Source: Ferrimonas marina | GTDB lineage: Bacteria > Pseudomonadota > Gammaproteobacteria > Enterobacterales > Shewanellaceae | DNA: 64,000 nucleotides | Assembly (NCBI RefSeq): GCF_900129905.1 | Contig: NZ_FQXG01000005.1 | Span: 62,001 to 126,000, forward strand | Direction: 5' to 3' | Shown here: in pieces, positions 17,293-26,479 of the stretch | Position numbering within the stretch: position 1 is the stretch's first letter | How the letters are laid out: every line of letters begins with the position of its first letter | Notes under the pieces: generated by a model | Databases searched by the model: none | What the model was told of the DNA's origin: nothing | Seen by the model: only the letters and a program-made list of their open reading frames with translations | Position numbers and translations under genes: made by a program

Positions 17293-18297
17293 CTACAGCT
17301 TCACCAGCATCTTGCCGGTATTGGCACCGGAGAACAGCCCTAGGAAGGCGTCAAACGTGCTCTCCAACCCCTGGTACACCGTCTCCTCCGCCTTGATCTG
17401 GCCCTGGGCCAGGGCAGCGCCCACCTCCTGGGCAAAGGCATTGAAGTCCGCCAGATGGTCCGTGGCGATAAAGCCCTGCACCTTGAGGCGGCGACGGATG
17501 ATCTCGGTCAGGTTACCCGGGCCCGGGCGGTTGCCGTCGCTGTTATAGAGATCGATCATGCCGCAGATCACCAGCTGGCCGAAGTCGTTCATGTTACTGA
17601 TGGCCGCCTCCAGGTGCTCACCGCCGACATTGTCGAAGTAGAGATCCACCCCTTGCGGGGCCACCCGCGACAACGCCTTGGTCAGACTGGCTTCCTGCTT
17701 GTAGTGGATCACCCCATCCACCCCCAGCTGCTCGGTCAGGTAGCGGCCTTTGGCCTCGCTGCCCACCGAGCCAATCACTGTGGCGCCCTTGAGCTTGCCC
17801 AGCTGGCACACCATGGTGCCCACCGCGCCAGCGGCGCCGGAGACAAACAGGGTCTGCCCGGCCTTCAGCTCGCCGATGCGATTGAGGCCAACCCAGGCCG
17901 TCAGGCCGGTAAGCCCCAACACTCCCAGGTAGGACTGCAGCGGCGCCATCCCCTCCGGCAGCTTGGTCACACCGGTGCCGTCACTCAGCGCCAGGTCGCG
18001 CCAACCCAGCATATGCAGCACCTTATCGCCCACCGCAAAGTCCGGGTGCTGGGAGGCGATCACCTCTCCCACGGCGCCCCCCTCCATCAGCTGGCCCAGC
18101 TCAAAATGGGGCACATAGCTTTTCACCGGGATCATCCGGCCACGCATATAAGGGTCCACCGACAGCCAGTGATTGCGGATCACCAACTGGCCGGGTTGCG
18201 GCTCAGGCAGGGAGTGGGAGACTAGGGAAACATCCTGAGGGGTAGGCAGGCCCTGGGGGTAAGTATCCAGTTGCCAGCCTTGGCATTGCAGTGACAT
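17293..18297 (-). CDS. NADP-dependent MDR oxidoreductase, CurA/YncB-like
   Basis: 334 residues of the zinc-free leukotriene B4 dehydrogenase/CurA group. SVDPYMRGRM near residue 45, GLTGLTAWVGL, the nucleotide-binding SGAAGAVGTMVCQLGK, VDLYFDNVGG and the C-terminal GKMLVKL are typical. It reduces alpha,beta-unsaturated carbonyls in the cytoplasm. ATG 18297 was chosen for the AGGAG about eight bases upstream; longer frames lack one. It is transcribed alone. Confidence 0.9.
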   Translation of the reverse strand: MSLQCQGWQLDTYPQGLPTPQDVSLVSHSLPEPQPGQLVIRNHWLSVDPYMRGRMIPVKSYVPHFELGQLMEGGAVGEVIASQHPDFAVGDKVLHMLGWRDLALSDGTGVTKLPEGMAPLQSYLGVLGLTGLTAWVGLNRIGELKAGQTLFVSGAAGAVGTMVCQLGKLKGATVIGSVGSEAKGRYLTEQLGVDGVIHYKQEASLTKALSRVAPQGVDLYFDNVGGEHLEAAISNMNDFGQLVICGMIDLYNSDGNRPGPGNLTEIIRRRLKVQGFIATDHLADFNAFAQEVGAALAQGQIKAEETVYQGLESTFDAFLGLFSGANTGKMLVKL

Positions 18298-18410
18298 CGC
18301 ATCTCTCCTTGTCGTCATCAGGCCCAATGACGTTAGCAGAAAGCCTGGCCGCTGGCATCATCAGGTCCAACCAGCGGTCAGGCTACCAAGCTGTCAATCT
18401 CCTGTGGTGT

Positions 18411-19784
18411 TCAGGCCTGGGCCCGTCGTCCCCAGGCTTTGCGCCCCAGGGCGATGATTGCCGTCAGCAGGATGGCAAACAGGATCAGGCCGATGGCGAT
18501 CGCCGGGCTTTGCAGCAGGGTGGGATCCCACACCAGCAGCGCCCCCATCCCCATCATCATCAGGCCGGACATCAGCTTCAGGGTCTGGCCCTCCTTCTCG
18601 GTCAGCTTGCGCTTGCCCATGGTCAGGGCAAACACCAGCACGATCAGCGCCAGGGGCACCACGTAGACCAGGTTGTAGAACACCAGATAGAGGTAGCGTT
18701 GGGTCTGGGTCAGATCGTGCAGGCTGAGCACACTGGTGAAGATCATCGGGAACCCGGCGGTGCACAGCAGCTCATAGGCGTTAGCCAGGATCGCCAGCAC
18801 CACGGTGCCGGCAATCAGGGTCGGCAGGCTGCTGGCTTTGGTCAATTGACCCATCCGCTTAATCAGGCTGCTGCGGTTCTGGGTCGACATCGACAGCGAC
18901 ACATCACCCTTGCTGGTGGTGTACTCCCGCACATTGATGGCGCCAGCGCTCAACGCCAGCAGACCCGCCGCTATCATGATCACGCCGCCACCGGCGCCGC
19001 CGAGCAGCACAAACAGGTTGAGCCAGGCGGTCATAAACAGGAAATAGATAAAGCCGGAGAAGAACACGAAGATCCCCCCCACCAGCAACATCCGGCGACG
19101 GCTGCGGGCGTTGACCAGGATCGACAGCAGGAACAGCAGGACAAAAAAGGCACAGGGGTTAAAGGCATCAACCCCCGCCAGCACCACGGTCAGCAACGGC
19201 AGTGACAGGGTCTCCGGCGCCACCGTTCCCAGCAGCGGCAGCTTGACCGGTGCCACCTGGGCCGGGGTAACCGGGGTGTCCAGTCCACAGCTGCCGGCGG
19301 TCAGGCTGCCCTCATCACAGGTGGCGAACAGCCCACCGCCTGACGCCTCACTGATTGGCAGCGGCGGGTAAGCGCTGAGATCGCCCCCTTGCTGCTGATA
19401 ACAGGCCCGCACCAACTCCTGTAGGTAAGCCCCGGTGACACCATCGCCGTTGTAGCCGACCACGGCGCGCTCACACACCGCCATGTAGGGCACCGAGTTG
19501 GCAGGGGTGCCGGTGGCTTGCGCCAGGCTGCTCCACAGCGGCCCGGTACTGGCGTCGGTCACCTTGGGGGCCACCAGCTCAAGCCAGGGATACTGCGCCG
19601 CCAGGGCATCGATAAAGGGGTGCGCTTCGGCGCAGTGGGGGCAGGTCTCCGACCAGACGAAGTAGAGGGTGATACGGGGCTCACTATTGGGGTCCGACTG
19701 ATGCCACATCGGCTCTGCCGCCACGCTGTTTGCCCACAAGATCGCCACCAGCCCCAGCAGAGCCATACACCGCATTACCATCAT
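18411..19784 (-). CDS. Thioredoxin-like domain fused to a CcdA/DsbD-type transmembrane domain
   Basis: 457 residues. A signal peptide leads to a periplasmic thioredoxin fold (residues ~30-150) with CPHC in WSETCPHCAEAHPF and a cis-proline SVPYM. A Cys-containing linker (ATCDEG, GSCGLD) precedes six or more TM helices with the paired membrane cysteines of CcdA/DsbD (DAFNPCAFFVL, ELLCTAGFP). It probably moves reducing equivalents from cytoplasmic thioredoxin across the membrane to its own periplasmic domain, supporting cytochrome c maturation or thiol repair. The domain order, Trx before CcdA, is the reverse of DsbD. An SDR gene lies upstream on the same strand, 134 bases away. Confidence 0.82.
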   Translation of the reverse strand: MMVMRCMALLGLVAILWANSVAAEPMWHQSDPNSEPRITLYFVWSETCPHCAEAHPFIDALAAQYPWLELVAPKVTDASTGPLWSSLAQATGTPANSVPYMAVCERAVVGYNGDGVTGAYLQELVRACYQQQGGDLSAYPPLPISEASGGGLFATCDEGSLTAGSCGLDTPVTPAQVAPVKLPLLGTVAPETLSLPLLTVVLAGVDAFNPCAFFVLLFLLSILVNARSRRRMLLVGGIFVFFSGFIYFLFMTAWLNLFVLLGGAGGGVIMIAAGLLALSAGAINVREYTTSKGDVSLSMSTQNRSSLIKRMGQLTKASSLPTLIAGTVVLAILANAYELLCTAGFPMIFTSVLSLHDLTQTQRYLYLVFYNLVYVVPLALIVLVFALTMGKRKLTEKEGQTLKLMSGLMMMGMGALLVWDPTLLQSPAIAIGLILFAILLTAIIALGRKAWGRRAQA

Positions 19785-19918
19785 TACATCCCTTGTTACT
19801 GACCGGGCACCTGCCCTACCCGTATCAATACGCCTCGATGGGTTCAGGTTCTGTGATCCGCCTCAAGCCCAGCCACATTGGTAACCAAATTGTTAAATGA
19901 TGGCGATGGGCATGGCCG

Positions 19919-20632
19919 CTAGCGGTACTGACGAAACTGGCCCGCCAGGGCCAGAGGATCAGCCTGCCACTGGGCCTGTACCTCTTTGCCGATGGAGTCA
20001 GGGAAGATCATCGCCTGGCGCTGCGCTATGCCGGTCAGGATGGCCTGTGCCACCGACTCTGCTGTGGCCATCTCGGCCACCGCTTGCCCGGCGTTCATCT
20101 CGGTATCGATGGGGCCGGGGAAAGCCCCCAGCAACTGGATGCCCTGCTCCTGCAGCAAAGGGATCAGAGACTGGTGCAGGGAAAACAGCGCCGCCTTGGA
20201 GGCACTGTAACCGGCCAGTCCCGGCATGCCGGCTAGGGCACAGACACTGATGACATTAACGATGGTGGCATCAGGCTTGTGCCGCAGATCCGGCACCAGG
20301 GCTCGGATCAGCCGCAGGGTGCCAAAGGCGTTGGTCTCCATCTCTGCTTGAATCGATGCCATCGGCGCGCCCAAGGCGTCACCAAAGCCATTGATGCCAG
20401 CGTTGTTGATCAGCAAGGTAGCATCCTGGGCACGCTCGGTCAGCGCCATGATCTGCTGCTCGCAGGTGATATCCAGCGTCACCGGGATCAACCGGGGGTC
20501 ATCATCGCATATCCCCCGACGGCTGCAGGCGTACACCTTGGCGACACCCCGACCCAGCAGCGCTTGGGTCAGCGCCCGACCCAAGCCCCGGTTGGCACCG
20601 GTCACCACCGCCACCTGTTGTTGCCACTGCAT
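19919..20632 (-). CDS. Short-chain dehydrogenase/reductase
   Basis: 237 residues. Classical SDR motifs: TGANRGLG cofactor loop at the N-terminus, NNAG, Ser in NVISVCA and catalytic YSASK. Basic residues after the first strand (CSRRG) favour NADP(H). The substrate is not predictable. It lies upstream of and codirectional with the Trx-CcdA gene, probably in a separate transcription unit. Confidence 0.88.
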   Translation of the reverse strand: MQWQQQVAVVTGANRGLGRALTQALLGRGVAKVYACSRRGICDDDPRLIPVTLDITCEQQIMALTERAQDATLLINNAGINGFGDALGAPMASIQAEMETNAFGTLRLIRALVPDLRHKPDATIVNVISVCALAGMPGLAGYSASKAALFSLHQSLIPLLQEQGIQLLGAFPGPIDTEMNAGQAVAEMATAESVAQAILTGIAQRQAMIFPDSIGKEVQAQWQADPLALAGQFRQYR

Positions 20633-20737
20633 CCCTTGCCCCCCTTACTCTGCCGGTCAGGCCACTATGGGGTCTTGCCCTGATCTTCGGCCAGTGCCGT
20701 ATTGCTTAGACCCTTTATGAAAAGCGGTCAGACGCAA

Positions 20738-20763
20738 AACGGCCCGCCAAATGACGGGCCGTT
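20738..20763 (-). terminator. Terminator of the small outer-membrane gene
   Basis: AACGGCCCG ... CGGGCCGTT stem just past the stop of the minus-strand gene. Confidence 0.8.
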
Positions 20764-20794
20764 GTCTTTCGCAAGCTTCTGGCGGGCTTCTGAC

Positions 20795-21199
20795 TTAGAA
20801 GGCGTAGCGCACACCCAGACCGGCGTGCAGACCGAACTCGGCACCGCCATCGAAATCCAGGTTGGGGACCACCTGCAAGAACGCCTCCCAGCGGGGCGCA
20901 AAGTGCAGCTCCAGCCCCAGCGGCAGGCGGGCACCGATGCCATCATCCCAGCCAACGAAGGCACCGCCGCCGACGTACCAGCTCATGGGCACATCTTCCA
21001 CATCCGGCACGGTACCGCGCTTGAACAGGTAATCGGCACTGATGCCGTCATTACCCAGGAAGAAGTTGTACTTGTTGTCCAGTTGGGCGGTAACACCCAG
21101 GCCCTGGTCGTAACCAAAACCCACCTCGAAGCGGGCTTCAGCGGCAGTGGTGGCCAACAGGGCAGTGGCACCCAGTGCGGCCATCGAAAGGTACTTCAT
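20795..21199 (-). CDS. Small outer-membrane beta-barrel-like protein
   Basis: 134 residues with a signal peptide (cleavage around TAAEARFEV). Alternating hydrophobic/polar strands (VGFGYDQGLGVTAQL, WYVGGGAFVGW) and a C-terminal aromatic (GVRYAF) suggest a small beta-barrel or lipocalin-like outer-membrane protein. A good AGAGGA site precedes the start. No named family is recognised. It is divergent from nrfA, separated by about 500 bases. Confidence 0.65.
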   Translation of the reverse strand: MKYLSMAALGATALLATTAAEARFEVGFGYDQGLGVTAQLDNKYNFFLGNDGISADYLFKRGTVPDVEDVPMSWYVGGGAFVGWDDGIGARLPLGLELHFAPRWEAFLQVVPNLDFDGGAEFGLHAGLGVRYAF

Positions 21200-21709
21200 G
21201 ACTATCCTCTTTCGTTAAGCGATCTTGGCGGGTCGGAAACCCCGGGTTCAGAGAGCCCTAAGGCGACCGTTTTAACGCGCAGCACAATACAGGCTGGCAC
21301 CCTCCCTCGCCGAGTCGGCAGGCGACAAAGTGGCGCGCAGAATATCACCAAAGCCTCGATTCATTCACGCATTATTCTCATGCGACAACACTGGTTTCCA
21401 AATGCCACTTGGTAAGCCTTTGCTGTACATGGAGTAATCGACAATCTCGTCATAACATGCGAACTGTGTCGCCCTATTGCCTGGCAAAGAAAGAAATCCC
21501 GAACCGAATCACAAGCTATTCCTTCTTGCTTTTCAGTGGTTTTATCCCGAATTAAAGTCTCAGTCGAAAATATTTACCCAGCCAAGCACAATCCCGTGGC
21601 CGATCTAACAAATGGCCGAAATGCCCTTATAAAACAACCTTTTCATCTACACCATTGGGGTAGTCTCGGGGTCAGCTCTCACAAAAGAGGGCACGATGAG
21701 GATGATGAG
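21200..21709. other. Long intergenic region before the first nrfA
   Basis: About 510 bases between divergent genes. It is noticeably more AT-rich than the genes, as expected for a regulatory region. An open frame from 21536 continues into nrfA but would bury the signal peptide, so it is not used. I see no confident FNR, NarP or CRP palindrome. Confidence 0.4.
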
Positions 21710-23059
21710 ATGAAAAAACTGGCTCTGGCGATGGCAGTCGCCACTTTCAGCTGCGGCGCAGCCGCCAAGACCGTGGTCTCCGATAACGAGGCCTGGAAAG
21801 ACAAGTACCCGAATCAATACGCCTCCTGGGCCGAGACCCAAGAGACCGATGCGGTGATCGACCTGCTGGAGAAGAACCCGAACCTGGTGATCCTGTGGGG
21901 CGGTTACGGCTTCATGAAGGACTACAAAAAGGCCCGCGGCCACCAGTTCGCCGTGACCGATGTGGTGCAGACCCTGCGCACCGGTGCCCCGATGGGTGAC
22001 ATGGACGGCCCGATGCCGGCCTCCTGCTGGTCCTGTAAGACCCCGGATTCCGCCCGCATGATCGCCGAGCTGGGCGAAGCCGAGTACTCCGCCAAGAAGT
22101 TCGGTGCCCTGGGCCACGAGATGTCCAACGCCATCGGCTGTGCCGACTGTCACGACGGCACCTCGCCCAAGCTGACCCTGTCCCGTCCGTTCGCTGAGCG
22201 CGCCATGGAAACCGTGGACCTGGCGTTTGCCGATCAGGACCGCAAGATGCAAGGCTCCCAGACCTGTGCCCAGTGCCACGTTGAGTACTACTTCGATCCC
22301 ACCAACAGCGGTGCGGTGAAGTTCCCCTGGGATATGGGCATGAACGCCGAGCAGCAGCTGGCCTACTACGATTCCATCGGCTTCGCCGACTGGACCCACG
22401 CTGTCTCCAAAGCGCCGATGCTGAAAGCCCAGCACCCGGAGTTTGAGACCTGGGCCCCGAGCATCCACGCCGAGCTGGGCGTGACCTGTGTTGACTGTCA
22501 CATGCCGAAGGTGAGCAACGACGAAGGTCGCAAGTTCTCCAAGCACAACGTCGGCAACACCATGGATAACTTCGACGTGGCCTGTTCCTCCTGCCACGAC
22601 AGCAAGTCCGACATGGAAGACCTGCTGAAGGCCAACAAGGCTGAGATCCAGGCCAAGCAAGCGCTGGCCGAAGAGGTTATCGTGCGTGCTCACTTCGAAG
22701 CGGGTGCTGCCTGGGATGCCGGTGCAGACGAAGCCGAGATGAAGCAAGCGCTGACCAAGATCCGTCACGCCCAATGGCTGTGGGACTTCGCCATCGCCTC
22801 TCACGCCATCCACGCCCACAACCCGAGCGAGTCCCTGCGTCTGCTGGATTCCGCCAAGGCCACTGGCCTGCAGGCGCAAGCTGAGCTGAAGAAGGTACTG
22901 GACAAGCACGGCGTGAAGCAGCCGGTTGCCCTGCCGGACTTCTCCACCAAGGCCAAGGCACAAGCCCTGCTGGGCTTTGACAAGGCCGCCGACCAGGCCG
23001 CCAAGGACAAGTTCGTTGAAGAGCGCGCCAAGGGCCAGTGGGAAACCCCGCTGAAGTAA
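21710..23059 (+). CDS. nrfA: Ammonia-forming nitrite reductase, pentaheme NrfA (copy 1)
   Basis: 449 residues. Signal peptide MKKLALAMAV...AAAK, then a pentaheme core: the catalytic haem has the lysine-ligated motif CWSCK (106-110), the other four are CADCH, CAQCH, CVDCH and CSSCH. CHVEYYF and KFPWDMG are NrfA hallmarks. It reduces nitrite to ammonium with six electrons in the periplasm. Start 21710 gives the signal peptide; AGGA lies seven bases ahead. A five-codon frame ATGAGGATGATGAGATGA overlaps the start, as also in copy 2. With no nrfBCD/nrfH nearby, electrons probably come from a CymA-like quinol oxidase (inference from Shewanella). Confidence 0.97.
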   Translation: MKKLALAMAVATFSCGAAAKTVVSDNEAWKDKYPNQYASWAETQETDAVIDLLEKNPNLVILWGGYGFMKDYKKARGHQFAVTDVVQTLRTGAPMGDMDGPMPASCWSCKTPDSARMIAELGEAEYSAKKFGALGHEMSNAIGCADCHDGTSPKLTLSRPFAERAMETVDLAFADQDRKMQGSQTCAQCHVEYYFDPTNSGAVKFPWDMGMNAEQQLAYYDSIGFADWTHAVSKAPMLKAQHPEFETWAPSIHAELGVTCVDCHMPKVSNDEGRKFSKHNVGNTMDNFDVACSSCHDSKSDMEDLLKANKAEIQAKQALAEEVIVRAHFEAGAAWDAGADEAEMKQALTKIRHAQWLWDFAIASHAIHAHNPSESLRLLDSAKATGLQAQAELKKVLDKHGVKQPVALPDFSTKAKAQALLGFDKAADQAAKDKFVEERAKGQWETPLK

Positions 23060-23072
23060 GCCGATAAGCGTG

Positions 23073-23104
23073 AAAAAAGCCCGGGCAGTGCCCGGGCTTT
23101 TTTG
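23073..23104 (+). terminator. Terminator of nrfA copy 1
   Basis: AAAAAAGCCCGGGC-AGT-GCCCGGGCTTTTTT. Confidence 0.95.
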
Positions 23105-23384
23105 TGTCTGCGACTCAACCAAGATTTGCTTTGGGCTGGCACGGCCAAATCAGCCCCCAAGCCGAAAATCTGGCTTACTGGCTTCAAATCCCAACCACCT
23201 TTTGTTAGGTGAAACCACTGAGTTAGATACGAAAGTGAAAATCTTTACTCTTATTGACACTCTGGTGTGCTCTGGGTGTCAGTTTTCACTTTCTCAACAA
23301 CATAAACATTTATTTCATTTACCACTTTAAGTAGCTTCGCCCTCAGCTTCCCACCGGAAAGGGGAGCAAAATGAGGATGATGAG
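23105..23384 (+). promoter_or_regulatory. Regulatory region of nrfA copy 2
   Basis: 280 AT-rich bases between the copy-1 terminator and copy 2, hence an independent promoter is expected. AGTGA-N6-TTACT (23234-23249) is a weak CRP-like dyad (7 of 10 core bases). No sequence similarity to the copy-1 upstream region is apparent apart from the last ~15 bases around the ribosome-binding site. Confidence 0.35.
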
Positions 23385-24734
23385 ATGAGAAAACTGACCC
23401 TGGCGATGGTGATCGCTACCCTCAGTTGCGGCGCTGTGGCCAAGCCGGTCCAGTCCAACAACGAAGCCTGGCAAAGCAAATACCCCAATCAATACGCCTC
23501 CTGGGCCGAGACCCAGGAGACCGACGCCGTTATCGACCTGCTGGAGGAAAACCCCAACCTGGTGATCCTGTGGGGCGGTTACGGCTTTATGAAGGACTAC
23601 AACAAGGCCCGTGGCCACCAGTTCGCCGTCACCGATGTGATCCAGACCCTGCGCACCGGCGCCCCCATGGGCGACAAAGATGGCCCCATGCCGGCGGCTT
23701 GCTGGTCCTGTAAGACCCCGGACGTGGCCCGTCTGATCGAAGAGAAGGGCGAAGCGGCCTACTTTGATCCCAAGTTTGGTGCCCTCGGCCACGAGATGAG
23801 CAACGCCATCGGTTGTAACGACTGCCACCAATCCGGTACCCCTAAGCTGGCCCTGTCCCGCCCCTACGCGGCCCGCGCCATGGCCACCATCGATCAGCCG
23901 TTTGAGCAGCAGGATCGCAGCATCAAGGCGGCCCAGACCTGTGGTCAGTGTCACGTCGAATACTACTTCGACAAGACCAACCACAACGCGGTGAAGTTCC
24001 CCTGGGACAACGGCCTGACTGCCGAAGACGCGGAAGCCTACTTCGACGCCATCGAGTTTGCCGACTGGACCCACGCCATCTCCAAGGCGCCGATGCTCAA
24101 GGCCCAGCACCCGGAGTATGAGACCTGGTCCACCAGCGCCCACGCCGACATGGGCGTCACCTGCATCGATTGCCACATGCCCAAGGTCACCAATGACCAG
24201 GGCCGCAAGTTCTCCAAGCACAATGTCGGCAACACCCTGGATAACTTCGATGCCGCCTGCTCCTCCTGCCACGACAGCCAGTCCGATATGGCGGCGCTGC
24301 TCAAGGCCAACAAGGCAGAGATCAAAGCCGCCCAGGCCCAGGCCGAGGAGGTAATTGTCCGTGCCCACTTCGAAGCAGGCGCCGCTTGGGACGCCGGTGC
24401 CACCGAGGCGGAGATGAAGCAAGCCCTGACCCACGTCCGTCACGCCCAATGGCGCTGGGATTTCGCTATCGCCTCTCATGGCGTCCATGCCCACAACCCC
24501 GGTGAAGCCCTGCGACTGCTGGCCTCTGCCAAGGAGATCGGCCTGCAGGCGCAGGTCGAGCTGAAGAAGGTGTTGGATAAACATGGCGTGGCTCAACCGG
24601 TTGCCCTGCCGGACATCTCCACCAAGGCCAAGGCGCAAGCGCTGATGGGTTACGATCGGGAGGCAGATCAGGCCGCCAAAGACAAGTTTGTCGAGGAGCG
24701 CGTTAAGGCCCAGTGGAACACCCCACTGAAGTAG
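23385..24734 (+). CDS. nrfA: Ammonia-forming nitrite reductase, pentaheme NrfA (copy 2)
   Basis: 449 residues, exactly the length of copy 1 and very similar throughout; signal peptide MRKLTLAMVI...AVAK. Catalytic CWSCK at 106-110, then CNDCH, CGQCH, CIDCH, CSSCH. Differences cluster at surface positions (for example CHQSGTP against CHDGTSP after haem 2, and the loop LTAEDAEAYFDAIEF against MNAEQQLAYYDSIGF). Both copies keep all catalytic motifs, so both should be active. Separate terminators and dissimilar upstream DNA suggest differential expression. Confidence 0.96.
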   Translation: MRKLTLAMVIATLSCGAVAKPVQSNNEAWQSKYPNQYASWAETQETDAVIDLLEENPNLVILWGGYGFMKDYNKARGHQFAVTDVIQTLRTGAPMGDKDGPMPAACWSCKTPDVARLIEEKGEAAYFDPKFGALGHEMSNAIGCNDCHQSGTPKLALSRPYAARAMATIDQPFEQQDRSIKAAQTCGQCHVEYYFDKTNHNAVKFPWDNGLTAEDAEAYFDAIEFADWTHAISKAPMLKAQHPEYETWSTSAHADMGVTCIDCHMPKVTNDQGRKFSKHNVGNTLDNFDAACSSCHDSQSDMAALLKANKAEIKAAQAQAEEVIVRAHFEAGAAWDAGATEAEMKQALTHVRHAQWRWDFAIASHGVHAHNPGEALRLLASAKEIGLQAQVELKKVLDKHGVAQPVALPDISTKAKAQALMGYDREADQAAKDKFVEERVKAQWNTPLK

Positions 24735-24746
24735 GCCAACTAACGT

Positions 24747-24777
24747 AAAAAAGCCCGGGTTCTGCCCGGGCTTTTTT
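24747..24777 (+). terminator. Terminator of nrfA copy 2
   Basis: AAAAAAGCCCGGG-TTCTG-CCCGGGCTTTTTT; nearly the same stem as after copy 1, so the duplicated unit includes the terminator. Confidence 0.94.
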
Positions 24778-24863
24778 GCGTCTGCGGGCTATCTGAGCTT
24801 CACTGGATCTCTGTCAGGGACGTGATAGCGTAAAACGTAACCTCACTGCAGCGGGAGGCGAGG

Positions 24864-25175
24864 ATGGACCCACAAGCCTACTTCGATGAACTCGACAGGC
24901 TGTTTGTCACCCTGTTTGAACAGACCAAGCAGGGCCAGGCCTGCGATGATCTGCGCGCCCAGGTGCAGGGCTTTGTCCGCGCCGGAGAGGTGCTCGGTCT
25001 GCTCAGCCGGGCCGACAGCGAGGCCCGCATGGCGGCCGCCCACCAGCAGGTATTCCAGCAAAGTATCCAGCAGCGCCAGGCACACAAGGCTCAGCTTAAG
25101 CAGATGCGGGAGTCCGGCTATCGCGATCTGGAGACCCCGGCCATCCATCGCCGCCACAACAACAGCGACAACTAG
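24864..25175 (+). CDS. Short helical protein of unknown function
   Basis: 103 residues, hydrophilic and helical, Gln/Ala/Arg-rich (HQQVFQQSIQQRQAHKAQLK), with no signal or TM segment and a His/Asn-rich tail (HRRHNNSDN). GGGAGG precedes the ATG. It ends eight bases before the antiporter gene, so the two form an operon and it may be a cytoplasmic accessory to that transporter. No family is recognised. Confidence 0.65.
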   Translation: MDPQAYFDELDRLFVTLFEQTKQGQACDDLRAQVQGFVRAGEVLGLLSRADSEARMAAAHQQVFQQSIQQRQAHKAQLKQMRESGYRDLETPAIHRRHNNSDN

Positions 25176-25183
25176 GAGACGCC

Positions 25184-26374
25184 ATGTACGGCGATCTGGC
25201 CATCCTCTGTGGGTTGATCGTGCTCTACGCCGGCCTGTCGGGCCGGCTCGAGCGCAGTGTGCTGTCAGGCCCCATGCTTTTTGTCGCCGCCGGCTTTGTA
25301 TTGGGCCCCGTGGGGCTGGGCTGGTTCGATGGCGATGTCGCCCGGGAGGAGCTCAAGCTACTGACCGATCTGACCCTGGCACTGATCCTGTTCACCGATG
25401 CCGCCAACGCCGATCTCACTACCCTGCGCCGCCGTTTTACCCTGCCGCTGCGGATGCTGTTGCTGGGCCTGCCCGGGGTGATCCTGCTGGGCTTTGTCCT
25501 GGCACTCTGGCTGTTCGACGCACTGTCTCCCTTGCAGGCAGCGGTGCTGGCCACCATGCTGGCCGCCACCGATGCCGCCCTGGGCAAGGCGGTATTCTCC
25601 AACCCCGACGTGCCCGCCCCGCTCAGAGAGGGGCTCAACACCGAGAGCGGACTCAACGACGGCCTCTGCGTCCCCTTCCTGTTGCTGTTCATCGCCCTGG
25701 AGCTGGGCAGTATCGAGGGGCTGGGCAACTGGGCCGCACTGGAGCTGTTTGTCCGTGAGCTGGGCGTCGGCTTGCTGGTTGGGGTAGGCGGCACCCTGCT
25801 GGTGGTGGGCTTTCTCCGGCTCTGCCATCAACACACACCGCAGAACCCGCTGTGGATCTACATCGCGGTGGCAGCCCTGGCCCTAGGGGTGTTTGCCACC
25901 GCTCAAAGCCTGCACGGCAGCGGCTACATCGCCGCCTTCACCGGTGGCTTGCTGTTTGGCTACCTGGCCCCGGAAAAGGGCCACGAGGCGGTAATTGGTG
26001 CCGAGGTGGATGGCGAGAGCCTGGCGATGCTGACCTGGTTTGTGTTCGGCGCGGCGGTGATCAGCCAGCCTTTGCAGTTCACTCCCCAGGTGCTGCTCTA
26101 TGCCCTGCTGAGCCTGACTGTAGTGCGGATGCTGCCGATCTATCTCTGCCTCAGCGGCAGCGGCGAGCGCGCCGAGAGCAAGCTGTTCCTCGGCTGGTTT
26201 GGCCCCCGCGGGCTGGCCAGCATCGTCTTCGCCATCATTGTGCTCAACAGTGGCCTGCCCAACGCCGCGTTGATCGCCAATGTGGTGACCTGCACCGTGC
26301 TGCTGAGCCTGGTACTGCACGGCATCAGCGCCAATCCCCTGGCCCGTTGGCTGGCTAAGCGGCTGGCGTCGTAA
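25184..26374 (+). CDS. Cation:proton antiporter (CPA1/NhaP-type)
   Basis: 396 residues with about 11-12 TM segments. The conserved transport residues are in MLAATDAALGKAV and ESGLNDGLCVPF (Asn-Asp pair), as in NhaP/CPA1 antiporters; FGPRGLAS near the C-terminus is also typical. It should exchange Na+ or K+ for H+ across the inner membrane. There is no C-terminal regulatory domain. TAGGAGA precedes the start. Confidence 0.9.
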   Translation: MYGDLAILCGLIVLYAGLSGRLERSVLSGPMLFVAAGFVLGPVGLGWFDGDVAREELKLLTDLTLALILFTDAANADLTTLRRRFTLPLRMLLLGLPGVILLGFVLALWLFDALSPLQAAVLATMLAATDAALGKAVFSNPDVPAPLREGLNTESGLNDGLCVPFLLLFIALELGSIEGLGNWAALELFVRELGVGLLVGVGGTLLVVGFLRLCHQHTPQNPLWIYIAVAALALGVFATAQSLHGSGYIAAFTGGLLFGYLAPEKGHEAVIGAEVDGESLAMLTWFVFGAAVISQPLQFTPQVLLYALLSLTVVRMLPIYLCLSGSGERAESKLFLGWFGPRGLASIVFAIIVLNSGLPNAALIANVVTCTVLLSLVLHGISANPLARWLAKRLAS

Positions 26375-26479
26375 CCCAAACGGGACTCGCTGACTACACT
26401 GCATTAAGGATCCTGTGCCCAGGGACCAACCGCCCAGCCTGTAGAAACCCTCGGTTGCTGTCCTGGCTCAACTGGGAAA

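Noticed and set aside
21536-21709. N-terminal extension of the first nrfA
   Set aside because: It would hide the signal peptide; copy 2 starts at the equivalent of 21710.
23234-23249. FNR/NarP or CRP site before the second nrfA
   Set aside because: Only a weak CRP-like dyad (7/10) and no 7-2-7 NarP or FNR palindrome; kept as a minor note and not as a supported site.
21647-24638. Minus-strand frames of 430-490 codons opposite both nrfA genes
   Set aside because: Antisense shadows; they recur in both copies only because the sense genes are duplicated.
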